A stretch of 54,196 nucleotides of DNA, from positions 1-54,196 of the forward strand of contig CAMLID010000020.1 of assembly GCA_946480055.1 (NCBI GenBank). The letters are read 5' to 3'. A program made the translations under genes and the position numbers. This stretch comes from an uncultured Lysobacter sp. (lineage in GTDB: Bacteria; Pseudomonadota; Gammaproteobacteria; Xanthomonadales; Xanthomonadaceae). This document shows, piece by piece, positions 1 through 8,082 of the stretch. Each line of letters opens with the position of its first letter. Positions within the stretch are counted from its first letter, which is position 1. The notes under the pieces were generated by a model. It did not search any database, was not told where the DNA came from, and saw only the letters and a program-made list of their open reading frames with translations.

Positions 1-61
1 ATGCCCCAGCTGCAAGGAATGGGGAACGGTCAAGCCGCTGCTGAACTACGCGGTGGTCTGA
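1..61 (+). CDS. lapB: LapB C-terminal end (partial, 5' cut by window)
   Basis: Reading from base 2, the frame encodes CPSCKEWGTVKPLLNYAVV and stops with TGA at 59-61. The CPSC..WG..KP pattern matches the last strand of the rubredoxin-like zinc ribbon that closes LapB (YciM), the TPR protein that helps control LPS synthesis at the inner membrane. Only the tail lies inside the window, so the call rests on that short motif. The neighbouring polysaccharide genes agree with it: in Xanthomonadaceae lapB sits just before a WecA/WbpL-like transferase. The next gene begins 6 bases after this stop. Confidence 0.7.
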   Translation, partial: CPSCKEWGTVKPLLNYAVV

Positions 62-67
62 TCCGCG

Positions 68-1048
68 ATGGCGAGTTGGCTGATTACCCACCTGCTGATC
101 GGAGCGGTCGGCACCTGGTTGGCGCGTTGGTACGCGCTGCGCAACGAACTCATCGACCACCCCGGCGAGCGCCGCAGCCACGTCGTCGCCACACCTCGCG
201 GCGGCGGCATCGCGATCGTGATCGCGCTGCTGGTCGCGATCCTGGCCCTGGCGGTGCGTCTGCCGGCGCAGGCGCCGCTGCTGGCCGCGTTCGGGCTGGG
301 CCTGGCGCTGGTGGCCGGGGTCGGCCTGATCGACGATCACCGGCCGCTGTCGGCCTCGCTGCGGCTGGCCGTGCACGCGCTCGCCGCGGCGGTGTTCGCC
401 TACGCGGTCTGGCACGTGCTGGATGCGCCCTGGCTGGCCCTGGGCGCGTTCGTGGCGGCGCTGGCGCTGACCAACGTGTGCAACTTCATGGACGGGATCA
501 ACGGCCTGGCCGCCAGTCAGGCGGCCCTGGCGGCCCTGGCCCTGGGCTGGCTGGCCGGAGCCCCAGGTTTGTGGCTGGGCCTGGCCCTGGCCGCCGCCTG
601 CCTCGGTTTCCTGCCCTTCAACTTCCCGCGCGCGCGGATTTTCATGGGCGATGTCGGCAGCGGGGCGATCGGATTCGCCCTGGCCGGGCTCGCGGTCTTC
701 GCCTCGGCGGGCCTGGGCAGCCGATCAGCGGTCGTCCTGATGCCGCTTTCGGCCTTCCTCATAGACGCGGGCTTGACACTGCTACGACGCATGCTGCGTC
801 GGGAGCGCTGGTGGACGGCTCACGCGCAACACGCTTATCAGGTCTGGGCGAGGAGAGTAGGGCACACCAAAGTCACATTCGCATACGCCATGCATACCCT
901 CGCAGCTGTGCTGGCGCTCCCAATACTGCTGCAAACAAGAATGGCTTTCATGTTGTGTACGGTTGCGGCGTGGTATATGTCCGGCGCTTTTTTGTGGTGG
1001 TGGTTACAGCGCGCCGGCTCCGAGCCGGCGTTGAATTCTCCCGGCTAA
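68..1048 (+). CDS. Polyprenyl-phosphate sugar-1-phosphate transferase (MraY/WecA/WbpL family)
   Basis: A 326-residue polytopic membrane protein of glycosyltransferase family 4. These enzymes move a HexNAc-1-phosphate from its UDP-sugar to undecaprenyl phosphate on the inner leaflet and so start O-antigen or other glycan synthesis. The family signatures are in order: a DHPGERRSH loop near residue 30, GLIDD near 85, NFMDGINGLA near 140 and RIFMGDVGSG near 195. The DD, MDG and GD residues are the usual metal and substrate contacts. About ten hydrophobic segments alternate with these loops. It begins 6 bases after lapB and leads into the CapD/WbpM-like gene, a WbpL-WbpM type pairing. The last 60 codons are less GC-rich than the rest. 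The sugar specificity cannot be read from sequence. Confidence 0.88.
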   Translation: MASWLITHLLIGAVGTWLARWYALRNELIDHPGERRSHVVATPRGGGIAIVIALLVAILALAVRLPAQAPLLAAFGLGLALVAGVGLIDDHRPLSASLRLAVHALAAAVFAYAVWHVLDAPWLALGAFVAALALTNVCNFMDGINGLAASQAALAALALGWLAGAPGLWLGLALAAACLGFLPFNFPRARIFMGDVGSGAIGFALAGLAVFASAGLGSRSAVVLMPLSAFLIDAGLTLLRRMLRRERWWTAHAQHAYQVWARRVGHTKVTFAYAMHTLAAVLALPILLQTRMAFMLCTVAAWYMSGAFLWWWLQRAGSEPALNSPG

Positions 1049-1064
1049 GGTATAGGGGCATGGA

Positions 1065-2978
1065 ATGAGCTCTTGGCGCGATCGTCTCAAAGGTGCACTG
1101 CCGCGCATGGCGGTAGTTGCGCACGATCTCGCGATGGTGTGGTTGGTTTGGCAAGCGCTGTACCGTCTGCGCTTCGGCATCATCCCCGCCCCCGTTCCGC
1201 TGCCGCTGTGGTCGAGCGAGATCGCGCTGGTGATGATCGCGCAGGGCTTGGTGTTCTGGCAGGTCGGTCTGTACCGCGGCCTGTGGCGCTTCGCCGGCGT
1301 GCCCGATCTTTGGAATATCTTCAAAGCCTGCATGCTCGGTCTGTTCGCGATCGTGCTGGTGCTGTTCCTGTACAACCGCCTCGACACCACCATGCCGCGC
1401 ACGGTGCTGGTGCTGTATCCGGTGGTCCTGGTCGGCATGCTGGGCGCGCCGCGCCTGCTGTACCGCGCCTGGAAGGACAGCCGCGTCGAACGCGCCAACA
1501 CCGCGACGGTGCGCATCCTGATCCTCGGCGCCGGCCGCGCCGGCGAAGCGCTGGTGCGCGATCTGCGCCGCTTCGGCACCTATGAGCCGGTCGGTTTCCT
1601 CGACGACGCCGCGCGCCTGCGCGGCAGCAAGGTCCAGGGCGTGCCGGTACTCGGACGCGTGCCGGAAGTCGCCGAAATCGCGCGCGAGACCGCCGCCAAG
1701 CTGCTGGTGATCGCGATGCCTTCGGCCGACGCCAACGCGCTGCAGCGCGTGGTGATCGCCTGCGAGCGCACCGGCCTGCCGTTCCGGATGGTGCCGCGCC
1801 TGCAGGACGTGCTCGAAGGCCGTTCGCTGCCCGGCGAACTCAAGGAAGTCGCTATCGAGGACCTGCTCGGACGCAAGCCGGTGCTGCCGGATTGGAAAGC
1901 GATCCGCAGCTGGCTGGGCGCGCGCTCGGTGCTGGTCACCGGCGCCGGCGGCTCGATCGGTTCGGAGCTGTGCCGCCAGTGCGCGCGTCACGGCGCCCGC
2001 CGCATCGCCCTGATCGAAATCGACGAACTCGCCCTGACCCAGACCGAGGCCGCGCTGCGTCGCGATTTCCCGGATCTGGAATACATCCCGATCCTGGGCG
2101 ACTGCGGCGACCCGGCGGTGATCGCGTTCGCACTCGACCAGTCCGAACCCGACGCGGTCTTCCACGCCGCCGCGTACAAGCAGGTGCCGCTGCTGGAAGC
2201 GCAACTGCGCGAAGCGGTGCGCAACAACGTGCTGTCGACCGCGACCGTGGCCAAGGCCTGCCGCGAATCCGGCGTCGGCACCTTCGTGCTGATCTCCACC
2301 GACAAGGCGGTCGATCCGGTCAACGTGCTCGGCGCGACCAAGCGCCTGGCCGAGATGACCTGCCAGTCGCTCGCCGACCAGCGTTCGACCCGTTTCGTGA
2401 CCGTGCGCTTCGGCAACGTGCTCGACTCGGCCGGCAGCGTGGTGCCGCTGTTCCGCGAGCAGATCCGCGGCGGCGGGCCGGTCACGGTCACCGACCCGGA
2501 AGTCACGCGTTTCTTCATGACCATCCCCGAAGCCTGCCAGCTGATCCTGCAGGCCTCCGCGATCGGCAGCCATGAAGCGATCTACACCCTCGACATGGGC
2601 GAGCCGGTGCCGATCCGCCTGCTGGCCGAGCAGATGATCCGCCTGGCCGGCAAGCAGCCGGGGCGCGACATCGCGATCATCTACACCGGCCTGCGTCCGG
2701 GCGAGAAGCTGCACGAGACCTTGTTCCACGCCGACGAGCGCTATCGCCCGACCCAGCATCCGAAGATCCTGCAGGCCGAGCCGCGCGGCGTCTCCTCGTC
2801 GACGATCGAATCGGCGATCGCGCAGCTGCGCGAGGCCTCGGCGCGCTACGACCGCGAAGCGCTGAACCAGTTGCTGCGCATGGCCGTGCCCGAGTTCGCC
2901 CCGGTCGGCGAACATCCCGATTACGTCGAGTCGACCACCGTGGTGGCGTTCCCGACCCGCAACGCCAGGAAGGTTTGA
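1065..2978 (+). CDS. Membrane nucleotide-sugar dehydratase/epimerase (CapD/WbpM/FlaA1 family)
   Basis: A 637-residue protein. Four to five transmembrane segments lie in the first 120 or so residues, followed by a first Rossmann-like region (ILGAGRAGEA near 150) and a C-terminal SDR domain with the NAD(P) motif VTGAGGSIGSE near 290 and STDKAV near 413. This is the architecture of WbpM-type UDP-GlcNAc C4,C6-dehydratases, which supply deoxy-amino sugars for LPS or capsule. The residue six places after the last Val of STDKAV is Leu422 (in PVNVLGATK, Lys426), where WbpM has Met and PseB/FlaA1 has Tyr. The start at 1065 lies 16 bases after the previous stop. The gene ends in a TGATG overlap with galU, so the two are probably cotranscribed and translationally coupled. 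Confidence 0.9.
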   Translation: MSSWRDRLKGALPRMAVVAHDLAMVWLVWQALYRLRFGIIPAPVPLPLWSSEIALVMIAQGLVFWQVGLYRGLWRFAGVPDLWNIFKACMLGLFAIVLVLFLYNRLDTTMPRTVLVLYPVVLVGMLGAPRLLYRAWKDSRVERANTATVRILILGAGRAGEALVRDLRRFGTYEPVGFLDDAARLRGSKVQGVPVLGRVPEVAEIARETAAKLLVIAMPSADANALQRVVIACERTGLPFRMVPRLQDVLEGRSLPGELKEVAIEDLLGRKPVLPDWKAIRSWLGARSVLVTGAGGSIGSELCRQCARHGARRIALIEIDELALTQTEAALRRDFPDLEYIPILGDCGDPAVIAFALDQSEPDAVFHAAAYKQVPLLEAQLREAVRNNVLSTATVAKACRESGVGTFVLISTDKAVDPVNVLGATKRLAEMTCQSLADQRSTRFVTVRFGNVLDSAGSVVPLFREQIRGGGPVTVTDPEVTRFFMTIPEACQLILQASAIGSHEAIYTLDMGEPVPIRLLAEQMIRLAGKQPGRDIAIIYTGLRPGEKLHETLFHADERYRPTQHPKILQAEPRGVSSSTIESAIAQLREASARYDREALNQLLRMAVPEFAPVGEHPDYVESTTVVAFPTRNARKV

Positions 2979-3877
2979 TGGCCGCTCGCATCCGTAAAGC
3001 GGTGTTTCCGGTCGCAGGGCTGGGGACGCGGTTCTTGCCCGCGACCAAGACCGTGCCCAAGGAAATGTTGCCGATCGTCGATCGGCCGCTGATCCAATAC
3101 GCGGTCGACGAAGCCATCGAAGCCGGCTGCGACACCCTGATCTTCGTCACCAACCGCTACAAGCACGCGGTCGCCGACTACTTCGACAAGGCCTACGAGC
3201 TGGAACAGAAGCTTGAGCGTAGCGGCAAGCTCGAGCAGCTGGAGCTGGTGCGCAACGTGCTGCCGCCGGGCGTGCGCGCGGTGTTCGTGACCCAGGCCGA
3301 AGCCCTGGGTCTGGGCCATGCGGTGCTGTGCGCCAAGCCCGTGGTCGGCGACGAGCCGTTCGCGGTGGTGCTGCCCGACGACCTGATCTGGAACCGCGGC
3401 CCGGGCGCGCTCAAGCAGATGGCCGATGCGGCCGAAATCTCCGGCGCCAGCGTGATCGCGGTCCAGGATGTGCCGCGCGAGCAGACCGGCAGCTACGGCA
3501 TCGTCGCCACCGACGGTTTCGCCGCACGCCAAGGCCGCATCCGCGCCATCGTCGAGAAGCCCAGTCCCGAGGTCGCGCCCAGCAACCTCGCGGTGGTCGG
3601 CCGTTACGTGCTCAATCCGCGCATCTTCGCCTTGCTGGAGAACACCACGCCCGGCGCCGGCGGCGAGATCCAGCTCACCGACGCGATCGCCGCGATGCTC
3701 ACCGAAGAGGCGGTCAATGCCTATCGCTTCCAGGGCACCCGTTTCGACTGCGGCACCCACCTGGGCCTGATCGAAGCCACGATCCGCTTCGCCCTGGACC
3801 ACGAAGTGCTCAGCGATTCGGCGCGTCAGCTGATGCAGAACGCGCTCGCCGAACTCGGCGTCGCCGATCTGGAGTGA
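2978..3877 (+). CDS. galU: UTP-glucose-1-phosphate uridylyltransferase
   Basis: A 299-residue cytosolic enzyme that makes UDP-glucose from UTP and glucose-1-phosphate for LPS core, exopolysaccharide and osmoprotectant synthesis. The N-terminus shows the nucleotidyltransferase signature PVAGLGTRFLPATK with PKEMLPI next to it. DDLIW follows near residue 130, a VEKP motif near 190 and GGEIQLTDAI near 230, as in bacterial GalU of about 290-300 residues. The ATG at 2978 overlaps the upstream TGA by one base and follows an AGGAAGG ribosome site. A TTG one codon earlier is less likely to be the start. It is the last gene of the polysaccharide operon. Confidence 0.96.
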   Translation: MAARIRKAVFPVAGLGTRFLPATKTVPKEMLPIVDRPLIQYAVDEAIEAGCDTLIFVTNRYKHAVADYFDKAYELEQKLERSGKLEQLELVRNVLPPGVRAVFVTQAEALGLGHAVLCAKPVVGDEPFAVVLPDDLIWNRGPGALKQMADAAEISGASVIAVQDVPREQTGSYGIVATDGFAARQGRIRAIVEKPSPEVAPSNLAVVGRYVLNPRIFALLENTTPGAGGEIQLTDAIAAMLTEEAVNAYRFQGTRFDCGTHLGLIEATIRFALDHEVLSDSARQLMQNALAELGVADLE

Positions 3878-3932
3878 CGACGGCGCGCAGCGCGTCCGCC
3901 GACTACGCTGCGTTGCCTCAGAGCGGTCCGTC

Positions 3933-4379
3933 TCAGAGCGGACGGTAGAGCCAGAACGCCGCCATCGCCGCGGCGATGCAACACACCGCCAGCACGCTCG
4001 CGGCCGCGGCCATGCGCCGCACCCGCCAGATCCAACGCAGTGCGACCGCCCCGCGCAGCACGCGCACGTCGCGCAGGGTGCGCCAATCGCGCGGCGGGAA
4101 ACGCTGCTCCGCCTGCGCGGCCGCGGCCAGACGCCGCAGGCTGCGCCCCAACAGCGACAGCGGCACCACCGGCAGCAGGCCCAACGCGACCAACAGGCCG
4201 CGCAACCAGCGTCGGGTACGCTGCGGATCGCCGTCCTGGGCCAACTGGCTCGCGACTCCCGTCAGCCAACCATCGAGTTGCCATAGCGCGAACAAGGCCA
4301 ACGCCACGATCGCGGCGATGATCAGCAGGCTGCGCCTGCGATAGGCTAGGTCGGCCGAGTGGATGTCCGTATCGCGCAT
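3933..4379 (-). CDS. Small membrane protein of unknown function
   Basis: A 148-residue protein with no family I can name. Three hydrophobic segments stand out: residues 17-40 (LLIIAAIVALALFALW), 62-82 (GLLVALGLLPVVPLSLLG) and 122-145 near the C-terminus. They are separated by Arg-rich cytosolic-type loops. It is convergent with galU, 55 bases away, and divergent from the FAD oxidoreductase, so it is probably transcribed alone. Codon use is normal for the window, and the frame is more coherent than the Arg/Ala-rich frames opposite it, which supports a real gene. Confidence 0.75.
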   Translation of the reverse strand: MRDTDIHSADLAYRRRSLLIIAAIVALALFALWQLDGWLTGVASQLAQDGDPQRTRRWLRGLLVALGLLPVVPLSLLGRSLRRLAAAAQAEQRFPPRDWRTLRDVRVLRGAVALRWIWRVRRMAAAASVLAVCCIAAAMAAFWLYRPL

Positions 4380-4455
4380 CGTCGCGTTCCTGTGGATCCG
4401 AGCTAGTGGTTCCCATGCATTTCAGCAAACCCGACCGCCGCATTCCAGACCGCCG

Positions 4456-5745
4456 ATGACCGCTCCCAGCTACTACCGCGCCACCTTGCCGCCGACGCCG
4501 GAACGGCCGGCGCTGCAAGGCCGTCGCGAAGCCTCGGTGTGCGTGATCGGTGGCGGTTTCGCCGGGCTCAACACCGCCCTGGGCTTGGCCGAGCGCGGCG
4601 TCGAGGGAGTGGCCCTGGTCGAGGCCCAGACCCTCGGCTACGGTGCGTCCGGGCGCAACGCTGGCTTCGTGTTCGGCGGGTTCTCGCGCGGTGAGGACGC
4701 GCTGCTGCGCGAACTGGGTCCCCAACGCGCGCGCGCCTTGTACGCGGGCAGCACCGACGCGGTCGAGCTGATCCGCTCGCGCATCCATCGCCACGGCCTG
4801 GACTGCGATGCGGTCGAGGCCGGGGTGATCTGGGCCAACTGGTTCCGCGATCCCGAACCGTTGCATGCGCGTCAGCGCCTGCTGGCCGAGCACTACGGCG
4901 TCGACTGGCGCTGGCTGGCGCAGGACGAATTGCGCGGACTGGTGTGCAGCGACCGTTACCACGACGGCCTGTTCGAACCGCAGGCCTTCCATTTCCATCC
5001 GCTCAAGTACGCGCTGGCTCTGGCGACTCTGGCCGAGCGCGCCGGCGTCGCCGTGCACGAGCGCACGCCGGCGACCGCGCTGCGTCGCGACGGCGCCCTG
5101 TGGCGGGTGAGCACGCCGCAGGGCGAGATCGCCGCGCCGCGGGTGGTGCTGGCCTGCGGCGGCTATCTTGCCGGGCTGCGCGCGCGCGTGGACGCCGGCG
5201 TGATGCCGATCGCGACCTACGCCGTGGTCACCGAGCCGCTGCGCGAACGTTTGGACGAGGCGCTGCGCACGCGCGCAGCGATCTACGACACCCGTTTCGC
5301 GTTCGACTACTACCGGCCGCTGCCGGACACGCGCCTGCTCTGGGGCGGGCGGATCTCGGTGCTGGACCGTTCGCCGGCGGCGGTCGAACGCCTGCTGCGG
5401 CGCGACCTGCTCAAGGTGTTCCCGCAGTTGGAAGGCGTGCGCATCGAGCAGGCCTGGTCTGGGCTGATGAGCTATGCGCGCCACCAGATGCCGCAGATCG
5501 GCCAGGTCGAGGACGGACTGTGGCTGGCGCAGGCCTTCGGTGGCCACGGCGTCGCACCGACCACCTTCGCCGGCGAGCTGTTGGCCGCGGCGATCGCGCA
5601 CGGCGATCCGCGCTGGCGCGAGTTCGAATCTTACGGTCTGGTCTCGGCGCTGAAGCCGGCCGGGCTGCTGGGCGCGCAGTTGAGCTACAGCTGGGCGCAG
5701 TTCAAGGATCGCTGGAAAGACTGGAACGAGAGGAAGCGCGAGTGA
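4456..5745 (+). CDS. FAD-dependent oxidoreductase (DAO/PuuB-like)
   Basis: A 429-residue flavoenzyme of the D-amino-acid oxidase superfamily. The dinucleotide-binding [17 protein letters not shown] is near residue 35, followed by a [11 protein letters not shown] segment like the SGRNGG motif of gamma-glutamylputrescine oxidases (PuuB) and other amine oxidases. The C-terminal GGHGVAPTT is the second FAD-contacting motif. Such enzymes oxidise secondary or primary amines and amino acids with release of peroxide; the substrate here is unknown. I chose ATG 4456 because the frame before it lacks family-like sequence. The stop overlaps the GTG start of the tRNA-binding protein, so the two are coupled. 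Confidence 0.88.
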   Translation: MTAPSYYRATLPPTPERPALQGRREASVCVIGGGFAGLNTALGLAERGVEGVALVEAQTLGYGASGRNAGFVFGGFSRGEDALLRELGPQRARALYAGSTDAVELIRSRIHRHGLDCDAVEAGVIWANWFRDPEPLHARQRLLAEHYGVDWRWLAQDELRGLVCSDRYHDGLFEPQAFHFHPLKYALALATLAERAGVAVHERTPATALRRDGALWRVSTPQGEIAAPRVVLACGGYLAGLRARVDAGVMPIATYAVVTEPLRERLDEALRTRAAIYDTRFAFDYYRPLPDTRLLWGGRISVLDRSPAAVERLLRRDLLKVFPQLEGVRIEQAWSGLMSYARHQMPQIGQVEDGLWLAQAFGGHGVAPTTFAGELLAAAIAHGDPRWREFESYGLVSALKPAGLLGAQLSYSWAQFKDRWKDWNERKRE

Positions 5746-6101
5746 GCCAAGACCACGATGCGGCCGGGCGGGGCGACCTGAGCTGGAGCGAGTTCGAGAG
5801 GGTGATGCTGTGCGCCGGCACGGTGCTGCGGGTCGAGGATTTTCCCGAAGCGCGCAAGCCGGCGTGGAAGCTGTGGGTGGACTTCGGACCGCATGGGGTG
5901 CGCAAGACCAGCGCCCAGGTCAAACAGCTGTACGCGGCCGAGGAACTGATCGGGCGCCAGATCGTCGGCGTGATCAACTTCCCGCCCAAGCAGGTCGGGC
6001 CGTTCCGTTCCGAGTTCCTGCTGACGGGGTTTCCGACCGAAGACGGCGTGGTGATCACCACGATCGAACGCGAAGTACCGAACGGGACACGGCTGGCCTG
6101 A
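5742..6101 (+). CDS. tRNA-binding domain protein (CsaA/YgjH-like)
   Basis: A 119-residue protein made almost entirely of one EMAP-II/CsaA OB-fold tRNA-binding domain. Recognisable stretches are [20 protein letters not shown], the [10 protein letters not shown] segment, [18 protein letters not shown] and the closing [18 protein letters not shown]. Length matches YgjH/CsaA (about 110 residues). The family binds tRNA or works as a secretion chaperone; which applies here is not known. The start is GTG at 5742, overlapping the previous TGA in GTGA, so it is translationally coupled to the FAD oxidoreductase. A REP pair lies 19 bases after its stop. Confidence 0.88.
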   Translation: MSQDHDAAGRGDLSWSEFERVMLCAGTVLRVEDFPEARKPAWKLWVDFGPHGVRKTSAQVKQLYAAEELIGRQIVGVINFPPKQVGPFRSEFLLTGFPTEDGVVITTIEREVPNGTRLA

Positions 6102-6120
6102 GCCGTCCAGCCTTGGCCTT

Positions 6121-6208
6121 GGGGTAGGAGCGGCATAAGCCGCGACTGCGAAACCAGCTTGCGTCGCCGCTCCGATGGCGCGGTCGCGGCTTACGCCGCT
6201 CCTACCCC
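6121..6208. repeat. REP pair, copy A (SMAG-like, GTAG-headed)
   Basis: Two 26-base arms (6121-6146 and 6183-6208) are inverted around a 36-base loop. Each arm begins GGGGTAGGAGCGGC and ends GCCGCGAC. The core GCGGC-GTAA-GCCGC of each arm is itself a small hairpin with a GNRA-type loop; the left arm here has CATAA. This is the layout of REP pairs mobilised in trans by RAYT transposases. Four relatives occur in the window, all outside genes. Confidence 0.9.
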
Positions 6209-6319
6209 AGAGCATGCGGCACATTAAATATCTTTAATCGCCCGCCCAGGCCCCCGTAGCCCGCCGCCGCCTAGCCTGCAATCGTGATCGCTCCGGTCGC
6301 GTCTTCGAGAGAGGCCGCC

Positions 6320-6607
6320 ATGCCCCGCACTCTGCTGGTTCCCATCGCTAGCGCCTTGCTGTTCCTGAGCCTGGGCGCCACCGCCGCGCAGCCCGCCGCA
6401 CCGGCCGCGCATCCGGCTCCCGCCGCCCAGCCCGTGGCCGCGCGCCCCGCGGCCCAGCCGATGGCGGCCACCACCAATCCCGCGCCGGCCAAGGCCGCGG
6501 CCGAGCATTGCCGCGACAGCAAAGGCAAGTTCGCGTCCTGCGAAAAGAAGGCCGCGCCCAAGCGTTGCCGCGACACCCAGGGCAAATTCACCGCCTGCCC
6601 GAAGTGA
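6320..6607 (+). CDS. Small secreted protein with two CRDxxGKFxxC motifs
   Basis: A 95-residue protein. It starts with a signal peptide (MPRTLLVPIASALLFLSLGATAAQ, likely cut after a TAA-type site near residue 23). A Pro/Ala-rich spacer of about 40 residues follows, then two copies of Cys-Arg-Asp-x-x-Gly-Lys-Phe-x-x-Cys about 18 residues apart at the C-terminus. The paired cysteines suggest disulfides or metal binding in the periplasm. It superficially resembles PsiF-type small Cys proteins, but I do not assign a function. ATG 6320 follows GAGAGAGG and was chosen over an upstream in-frame codon that would precede the signal peptide. A hairpin terminator follows at 6664. Confidence 0.75.
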   Translation: MPRTLLVPIASALLFLSLGATAAQPAAPAAHPAPAAQPVAARPAAQPMAATTNPAPAKAAAEHCRDSKGKFASCEKKAAPKRCRDTQGKFTACPK

Positions 6608-6663
6608 TCGCGCGGTCGGCTACCGTGGGCCGACCGCCAGCGCGCAACCGGACCTCGTCGTCC

Positions 6664-6700
6664 ACAACAGGGGCAGCTTCGGCTGCCCTTGTTGTTTCGC
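6664..6700 (+). terminator. Hairpin terminator after the small secreted protein
   Basis: The stem ACAACAGGGGCAGC pairs across a short TTCG loop with GCTGCCCTTGTTGT and is followed by a short T-rich stretch. It lies 56 bases after the 6607 stop and points rightwards. A TTCG loop on a GC stem is typical of intrinsic terminators. Confidence 0.65.
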
Positions 6701-6770
6701 AGGTACACCCGGCGCCAGGCTTCGGTACCGATCGCGAGCGGTATCTCCACGGCGCCGACAGTCCGCCCCC

Positions 6771-6804
6771 AAAACGCACCAGGGCAGTCGAAGCTGCCCT
6801 GGTG
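6771..6804 (-). terminator. Intrinsic terminator of the fad operon
   Basis: Read on the minus strand, the stem CACCAGGGCAGCT and its partner AGTGCCCTGGTG-like arm (6777-6804) close on a TCGA loop and are followed by CGTTTT (6776-6771). It lies 46 bases beyond the fadA stop, which fits the end of the leftward fad transcript. Confidence 0.75.
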
Positions 6805-6850
6805 TCTTGCTTCTTCGCGAAGGCCGCAGCCGTCGCGTTGCTGGCGTGAT

Positions 6851-8056
6851 TCAGAGCGCTTCGAACACGCCCGCCGCGCCCATGCCGGTACCGATGCACA
6901 TGGTCACCAGGCCGTACTTCTGTTGACGACGGCGCAGGCCGTGGACGATGGTCGCGGTGCGGATCGCACCGGTCGCGCCCAGCGGATGGCCGAGCGCGAT
7001 CGCGCCGCCGAGCGGGTTGACTTTGGACGGGTCCAGGCCGCTGTCGCGGATCACCGCCAGCGCCTGCGCGGCGAAGGCTTCGTTGAGCTCGATCCAGTCG
7101 ATCTGGTCCTGGGTCAGGCCGGCCTGCTTGAGCGCCTTGGGAATCGCCGCGATCGGGCCGATGCCCATCACTTCCGGACGCACGCCGGCGACCGAGAAGC
7201 TGACGAAACGCGCGAGCGGGGTCAGGCCGTAGTCCTTGACCGCCTGGCCCGAGGCCAGCAGCACCGCGGCGGCGCCGTCGCTCATCTGCGAGGCGGTGCC
7301 GGCGGTGACGGTGCCGCCGAACTGGCCGTTGCGGAACACCGGCTTGAGCTTGGCCAGCGCCTCCAGCGAAGCGTCGGCGCGCGGGCCTTCGTCGAGCTCG
7401 ATCAGGCTCTTGCGCAGCTTGATGGTGTTGCCGGACAGGTCGGGCAGGTGCGACAGCACCTCGTAGGGGCTGATCTCGCTCTTGAACTCGCCGGCCAGTT
7501 GCGCGGCGATGGCCTTCTGGTGCGAGGCCAGCGCGAACGCGTCCTGGTCCTCGCGCGAGATCTTCCATTCCTCAGCGACCTTCTCGGCGGTGATGCCCAT
7601 GCCGTAGGCGATGGCGACGTGGTCGTCCTTGAACACGCTCGGGCTCAGCGCGACCTTGTTGCCCATCATCGGCACCATCGACATCGACTCGGTGCCGCCG
7701 GCCAGGACCAGGTCGGAGTTGCCCAGGCGGATCTCGTTGGCGGCCAGCGCCACGGCCTGCAGGCCGGAGGAGCAGAAGCGGTTGATGGTCTGCGCGGCGA
7801 TGGTGTTGGGCAGGCCGGCCAGCAGCACGCCGATGCGCGCCACGTTCATGCCTTGCTCGCCCTCGGGCATGGCGCAGCCGATGATGGCGTCGTCGATGCG
7901 GTTGAGGTCGATGCCCGGGGCCTGCGCGACCACCGACTTGAGCACGTGGGCGAGCATGTCGTCGGGGCGAGTGTTGCGGAATACGCCGCGCGGGGCCTTG
8001 CCCACCGGAGTACGGGTGGCGGCGACGATGTAGGCGTCTTGAACTTGCTTGGTCAT
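6851..8056 (-). CDS. fadA: Acetyl-CoA C-acyltransferase (3-ketoacyl-CoA thiolase)
   Basis: A 401-residue thiolase that cleaves 3-ketoacyl-CoA with CoA in the last step of beta-oxidation. The nucleophilic cysteine is Cys95 in RFCSSG. The catalytic His is about 357 in [17 protein letters not shown], and the acid/base Cys is about 387 in [10 protein letters not shown]. Length and the start [20 protein letters not shown] are normal for the family. It lies 26 bases after the fadN-like gene in the same direction, so the two form one operon encoding the multifunctional complex. An intrinsic terminator follows. Confidence 0.95.
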   Translation of the reverse strand: MTKQVQDAYIVAATRTPVGKAPRGVFRNTRPDDMLAHVLKSVVAQAPGIDLNRIDDAIIGCAMPEGEQGMNVARIGVLLAGLPNTIAAQTINRFCSSGLQAVALAANEIRLGNSDLVLAGGTESMSMVPMMGNKVALSPSVFKDDHVAIAYGMGITAEKVAEEWKISREDQDAFALASHQKAIAAQLAGEFKSEISPYEVLSHLPDLSGNTIKLRKSLIELDEGPRADASLEALAKLKPVFRNGQFGGTVTAGTASQMSDGAAAVLLASGQAVKDYGLTPLARFVSFSVAGVRPEVMGIGPIAAIPKALKQAGLTQDQIDWIELNEAFAAQALAVIRDSGLDPSKVNPLGGAIALGHPLGATGAIRTATIVHGLRRRQQKYGLVTMCIGTGMGAAGVFEAL

Positions 8057-8082
8057 GTCTATGAGTCCTATGTCGTCGGCGC

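Noticed and set aside
948..2915. Long open frame on the minus strand opposite the CapD/WbpM-like gene
   Set aside because: It is His/Arg/Gly-rich without motifs and mirrors the codon bias of a clear plus-strand gene.
3890..3945. Terminator after galU
   Set aside because: The duplicated CAGAGCGG segments do not form a clean stem with a T-tract.
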